Shown: positions 60,665 through 64,000 of the stretch, in pieces | Position numbering within the stretch: position 1 is the first letter of the stretch | How the letters are laid out: each line of letters opens with the position of its first letter | The notes under the pieces: model-generated | What the model saw: only the letters and a program-made list of their open reading frames with translations | Told to the model about the DNA's origin: nothing | Database searches by the model: none | Assembly: GCA_033961575.1 (NCBI GenBank) | Contig: CM066730.1 | Span: forward strand, 114,472,523-114,536,522 | Length of the DNA: 64,000 nucleotides | Reading direction: 5' to 3' | From: Aselliscus stoliczkanus | Taxonomy: Eukaryota > Chordata > Mammalia > Chiroptera > Hipposideridae | Made by a program: the position numbers and the translations under genes

Positions 60665-60897
60665 TCAAGGCTTGGGATCAGGCTTGGATTTGAATCATGA
60701 CTCTCTTCATTATTATCTGGGACACACTGAACAAGTCAACATCTCTACACTTCAGGTTCCTAATCTTTAAAATTAGAATAATAATAGTACCTATTTCCTA
60801 TTGTTGCTAACAAAATCAAATAAGGTAATGCAAGTAAAAGCACTTAGCCCCAATGCCTGGCACAGAGTAATACTCAATACATGTTAGCTCTTATGAC
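60665..60897 (-). repeat. MIR SINE, nearly full length, minus strand
   Basis: Complementary MIR order is unmistakable: gatcaggcttggatttgaat, caagtcaacatctctacact, tcaggttcctaatctttaaa, ataataatagtacctatttc, aatgcctggcacagagtaat. Confidence 0.85.
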
Positions 60898-61419
60898 TGT
60901 ATGGTTGTTCTTTTCATTTTATAACTTCAGAATATGCAAAAGCACAATTCCACACCCAGAGGGAAGAACATGTTCTCTCTTTTCAGCCTTTTCTCAAACA
61001 CTTAGTTAAAACTGGACTATGTTCTGTTCCTCAAATAGCCAGCCAAAGCAGGTCTTAACTAGCTTTTAGAGGTGCTTATAAATGTTGGAGAGGGTACCTG
61101 GGGTCTGCAGCTGAGCATCTAAGGAGACGTCTGTTGAGTATATGGTGCAGCTGTCTTCATTCTAGTGACTCCGCCACTACCCAGGTCCGACCACATCCCC
61201 AAAGCACATAGTGCTCAGGGGCTACCCTTCAAGCCTAAGAGCATCACAGAAGACCACTACTAATTAAATGATAGGTGTCTGCAGGCTATAAACGCTCAGG
61301 ACTGGGAAAGCAGATAAAAAGTTCTGATAACTTGTCAGAATTTAGCAGGTGTGGTTCTTAAAGACCTAAAGCATGGTTGAAAACTGTATTGCATGAATAT
61401 CTTGCTCTTGAGCCCACAT
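60898..61419. other. Unassigned DNA
   Basis: No gene or repeat family recognised. Confidence 0.5.
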
Positions 61420-61960
61420 TCAACTAATATTTGTGTTATCAGAAGCAAATACCGTTCTCTTTACTGCAGCGATAGGCAAAGAATCTAAGTTTGAGAAGCT
61501 GGAGTCAGAATTGCACTGTATCGCAAGAGGTTCTGGCAAAGCCTTCTGTTCTTTTAATTTTAAGCAATTGGAAGAGCCAACCTTCTTTTCGTTCAGAAAT
61601 GTATTAAAAGATATCACATTCAAAGATTGAACATGCCCGCAATTAATTGCTGGTGTCCAGCTAAAGGTCTACCATTAGCTATTGCCATGACAACCTTTAG
61701 AAGGCCTTGGCCCACCTGTTGCAAGATAGAAACAACATTAGGCAGTTGGTTCCTGCATTTGGCCTCCCTCTGGCCTATGGGGAATTTGTACTAATTAGAA
61801 TTAGTTGTCCTTCTGTAGTCCAGCTCCTGACACAAATTGCATTCTGTAGCTTTTTGTTCCACTTGAGTTCACAGACAAAATAGTCCATGCCATGTTTGAA
61901 ATGAAGCAAGGCAATATAAAAGGATTTTATGTAATTGGCTAATATACTTTAACATTTTAA
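61420..61960. promoter_or_regulatory. Candidate conserved regulatory block with homeodomain palindromes
   Basis: Transposon-free stretch with two perfect palindromes: gcaattaattgc at 61639-61650 and actaattagaattagt at 61790-61805. Both are built of TAATT cores as bound by homeodomain dimers. Mirror-strand frames 61420-61623 and 61433-61630 coincide and have no domain. The regulatory role is inferred from motif density and lack of repeats only. Confidence 0.35.
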
Positions 61961-62440
61961 CTAATATTTTCAGTGTTGGTTTCTTGAGAGGAAGTTTCTT
62001 TGCTTTCTTCTCCTTTTACTCCATAGTTGTTTATGATCATACAGCACGTAATTTTAATATGGCTTGTTTGGATGTCATTAACCCATTGTCAGTCTCAACT
62101 GCATATTTAACAAATGACCTTTAAAAATGATACTTTGAAATGGTCCCATGGTGATGGTGAAGCAAAGTACAAACAGCAAAGAAAACCAACGGAGCCTTTC
62201 TCACTCACGTCTCTCACTAAAGAAAAACTTGATTGAAAATAAGAGCCATGGAGGAAGAGCCATAATGAAAGAGAAAAGCCAGGAAATGAAAGAAATTATT
62301 AGGATGTTAGCCTGTGCAACTTTGCCAGAAAGAGTGGTCTATAGACTCTGTGAGAGCCAGCAGGACACTCAAACAGATACTTAAAAGACAAAAACTTGTC
62401 AATGTTCTCCAGGTAAGACTAACTTTTCAGACTAATTAAA
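61961..62440. other. Unassigned DNA
   Basis: The frame 62148-62384 is open but has no recognisable domain or family signature. Confidence 0.5.
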
Positions 62441-62613
62441 AAACTATTTTTTATATTAGTTTCAGGTACACAAAACATAATAATTAGACATTTACACCCT
62501 TCAAAAAGGTATAACCTCCTCCAAGTCTACTACGCCTCTGATATCATATATAGCTGTTACTATACCATCAACTATTCCTTAAGCTATACTTTATATCCTG
62601 TGACCACACACAT

Positions 62614-63175
62614 GGTCTGACAATGAAGTTCGCGAACTTGTTGCACCCATGTCGCCAACTTTGTTTGATATCAGAGAGATTATTCATCATGAATTTATTC
62701 CAACTAGATAGTTAACCAAGTTTACTATTTGGAAGTGCTGAAAAGGCTGTGTGAAAATGTTAGACCAAAACAACCTGAACTTTTCACTAACAATTCATGA
62801 CTCTTGCATCACGACAATACACCAGCTCACAGGGCACTGTCTGTGAGGGAGTTTTTAACCAGTAAACAAATAACTGTATTGGAACACCCTCCCTACTCAC
62901 CTGATCTGGCCTCCATTACTTTTTTCTTTACCTGAAGAAAAGGAAATATTCAAAAGAATACATTTTGATGACGCTCAGGACATCAAGGGTAATATAATAG
63001 CTCTGATGGCCATTCCAGAAAAAGAGTTCCAAAGTTGCTTTGAAGGGTTGACTAGGTGCTGCCATTGGTGCATAGCTTCCCAAGAGGAATACTGTGCAGA
63101 TGACCATAGTGATATTCAGCAATGAGGTATGCAGCCCCTTTTCTAGGATGAGTTCATGGTCTTAATTGTCCAACC
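62614..63175 (+). mobile_element. Internally deleted mariner transposon
   Basis: Inverted ends: ggtctgacaatgaagttcgc at left and, as the complement of the right end, ggttggacaattaagaccat. At 562 bp it is under half of the usual 1.3 kb. The 5' UTR and most of the N-terminal half of the transposase are missing, whereas the catalytic C-terminal half is recognisable. The TA target sites are no longer exact. It interrupts an L1-type 3' UTR. Confidence 0.85.
62665..63123 (+). pseudogene. Mariner transposase C-terminal pseudogene
   Basis: Mariner transposase is a DDD-type enzyme that cuts and pastes the element at TA. Readable with several frame shifts are FDIREIIHHEFIPT (about 62667-62708), LHHDNTPAHRALSVREFL (about 62800-62853, the site of the second catalytic Asp, usually HHDNAPAH) and ITVLEHPPYSPDL (62870-62908, the conserved YSPDLAP region). 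The third catalytic motif (DFFL) is degraded. Downstream phrases near 62960-63120 correspond to the C-terminus (FDDAQDIKGNI; CIASQEEY). Stops and shifts exclude activity. Confidence 0.8.
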
Positions 63176-63452
63176 TTCATATATTTAATTATAGTTAACA
63201 TTTAATATTCTTCTACAGTTTCAGGTGTACAGTGCAGTGGTCAGGACTCTACACAATCTATGAAGTGATCTCCCTAATAAGTCCAGTACCCATCTGGCAC
63301 CCTACATAATCTATACAAAATTGATTATATTCCCCATACTGTATTTCACATCCCCATGACTACTTTGTGACTACCAATTTGTACTTTCTAAACCCTTCAT
63401 CTTCTTTCCCATTCTCCAACCCTCCTCCCATCTAGCAACCATTAGTTTTTTT

Positions 63453-64000
63453 TCTGTGTCAAACTAATTTTTAACTTTTAATATCTCAGAATATTAGGAG
63501 TGAAGTGAGGAGATGCCACAAATGCTGTATCTTCTGCTGCATCTTCCTGCAGAAATGGATGAGGGTGATGGCAATGGAACAGTGTCATTGAAGAGGTAAA
63601 GTCTATGTGGTCATTATAATCTCAGTGGAGTCATTTCAATTATTTCTAGAAATAGCAAAACTCCCAAACACAAAGAAAAATCAATGGCGTAAAGAATTCC
63701 CATTAGATTTTCCCAGGGCTGAAGGAGCCTGGAAGCCTCAGTTTGCCCAGCTCATTTTTGTTATGAACTGGAAATAAGACTTGATTCTTGCTTCAGCTTT
63801 CCTGTCTAGGTACCTAAATTTCCCAAAACTCATGAGACAAATGGTGTCATGGTTTTTATTGACTTCCCCCCCCACACACACAAGAGGTTTTCTAAGTAAA
63901 GTATCTTAATCTTCCCATAACAGGTAAGATACAGTTTTATTTTTATTAAAACAAGGCCCAGTGAGAGCTAAGAGAGAATTCCTTTAACAATAGATGTGTT
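63453..64000. other. Unassigned DNA
   Basis: No gene or repeat recognised apart from a short C/CA run at 63866-63882. Confidence 0.5.

Larger units (their letters stand above)
62446..63452 (-). mobile_element. L1-type 3' UTR, minus strand, split by a mariner
   Basis: The plus strand starts tttttatattagtttcaggt and shares its order with the 3' UTR at 29.8-30.5 kb. The outer tgtacacctgaa-type phrase is followed, after the mariner, by tttcaggtgtacagtgcagt (63220), gatctccctaataagt (63269), cacatccccatgactac and cccatctagcaaccattag. It is 5'-truncated, so no ORF is included. A possible target duplication actaatt occurs at 62431-62437 and 63463-63469. Confidence 0.75.

Noticed and set aside
62928..63122. 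64-residue minus-strand frame
   Set aside because: Antisense of the mariner transposase C-terminus.
1..64000. CRISPR array, bacterial operon or phage-like system
   Set aside because: No regularly spaced repeats with unique spacers and no long ORFs; the repeat content is mammalian throughout.

Overview
The window is ordinary-looking mammalian nuclear DNA with no supportable protein-coding gene, tRNA gene, rRNA gene or CRISPR array. The open reading frames present are short. They lack family signatures apart from transposable-element remnants, and many fall in simple repeats or in the antisense of repeats. The repeat content points to a placental mammal: L1, MIR, L2, MLT1-type LTRs, MER5A, Tigger, hAT and mariner. 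The tRNA-derived SINEs point more narrowly to a bat. One copy resembles the Ves family, and several very compact copies (A-box-like gccgagtgg, anticodon-arm palindrome, ccctcatatgtggg tail) recall SINEs reported from horseshoe-type bats. The bat assignment is an inference made without a database search.

Layout. 0.5-8.2 kb is a dense graveyard of minus-strand L1 pieces. It holds an MLT1-type LTR inserted in L1 (1.4-1.8 kb), a hAT transposon with transposase remnant split by a SINE (2.5-3.65 kb), a TA-flanked Tigger with a CENP-B-like helix-turn-helix fragment (3.68-4.2 kb) and two compact SINEs. 8.2-19 kb is mostly unassigned DNA with microsatellites, an L1 3' end (14.9-15.5 kb) and an L1 fragment at 18.2 kb. 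19.1-19.9 kb carries two SINEs, one with a perfect 18-bp target duplication. 20-25 kb is poor in repeats and holds a candidate conserved regulatory block (22.44-22.9 kb) and a strong G-quadruplex motif (23.87 kb). 25.3-25.8 kb is an LTR-like repeat with an 81-bp mariner-type palindrome inserted at its edge. 26.9-27.4 kb is a 490-bp purine array of alternating GGAA and GAAA blocks.

29.8-32.3 kb is the most notable object: a minus-strand LINE with a GC-rich 5' UTR, a full-length but broken L1 ORF1 and an L1-type 3' UTR with A-tail, and no ORF2 between them. It is a candidate half-L1. 33-42 kb is mostly unassigned, with L1, MER5A and MIR fragments. 42.8-45.1 kb is a plus-strand L1 3' half split by an MLT1 LTR. 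45-62 kb is low-complexity or unassigned DNA with MIR and L2 fragments, a compact SINE (55.5 kb), a 460-bp GC-rich long SINE (59.3-59.75 kb) and a second candidate regulatory block with homeodomain-type palindromes (61.4-61.9 kb). 62.4-63.45 kb is another L1-type 3' UTR, interrupted by an internally deleted mariner.

Nothing here forms an operon or pathway. What can be read is a history of nested insertions plus a few repeat-free blocks that may be regulatory. No undescribed multi-gene system was found.
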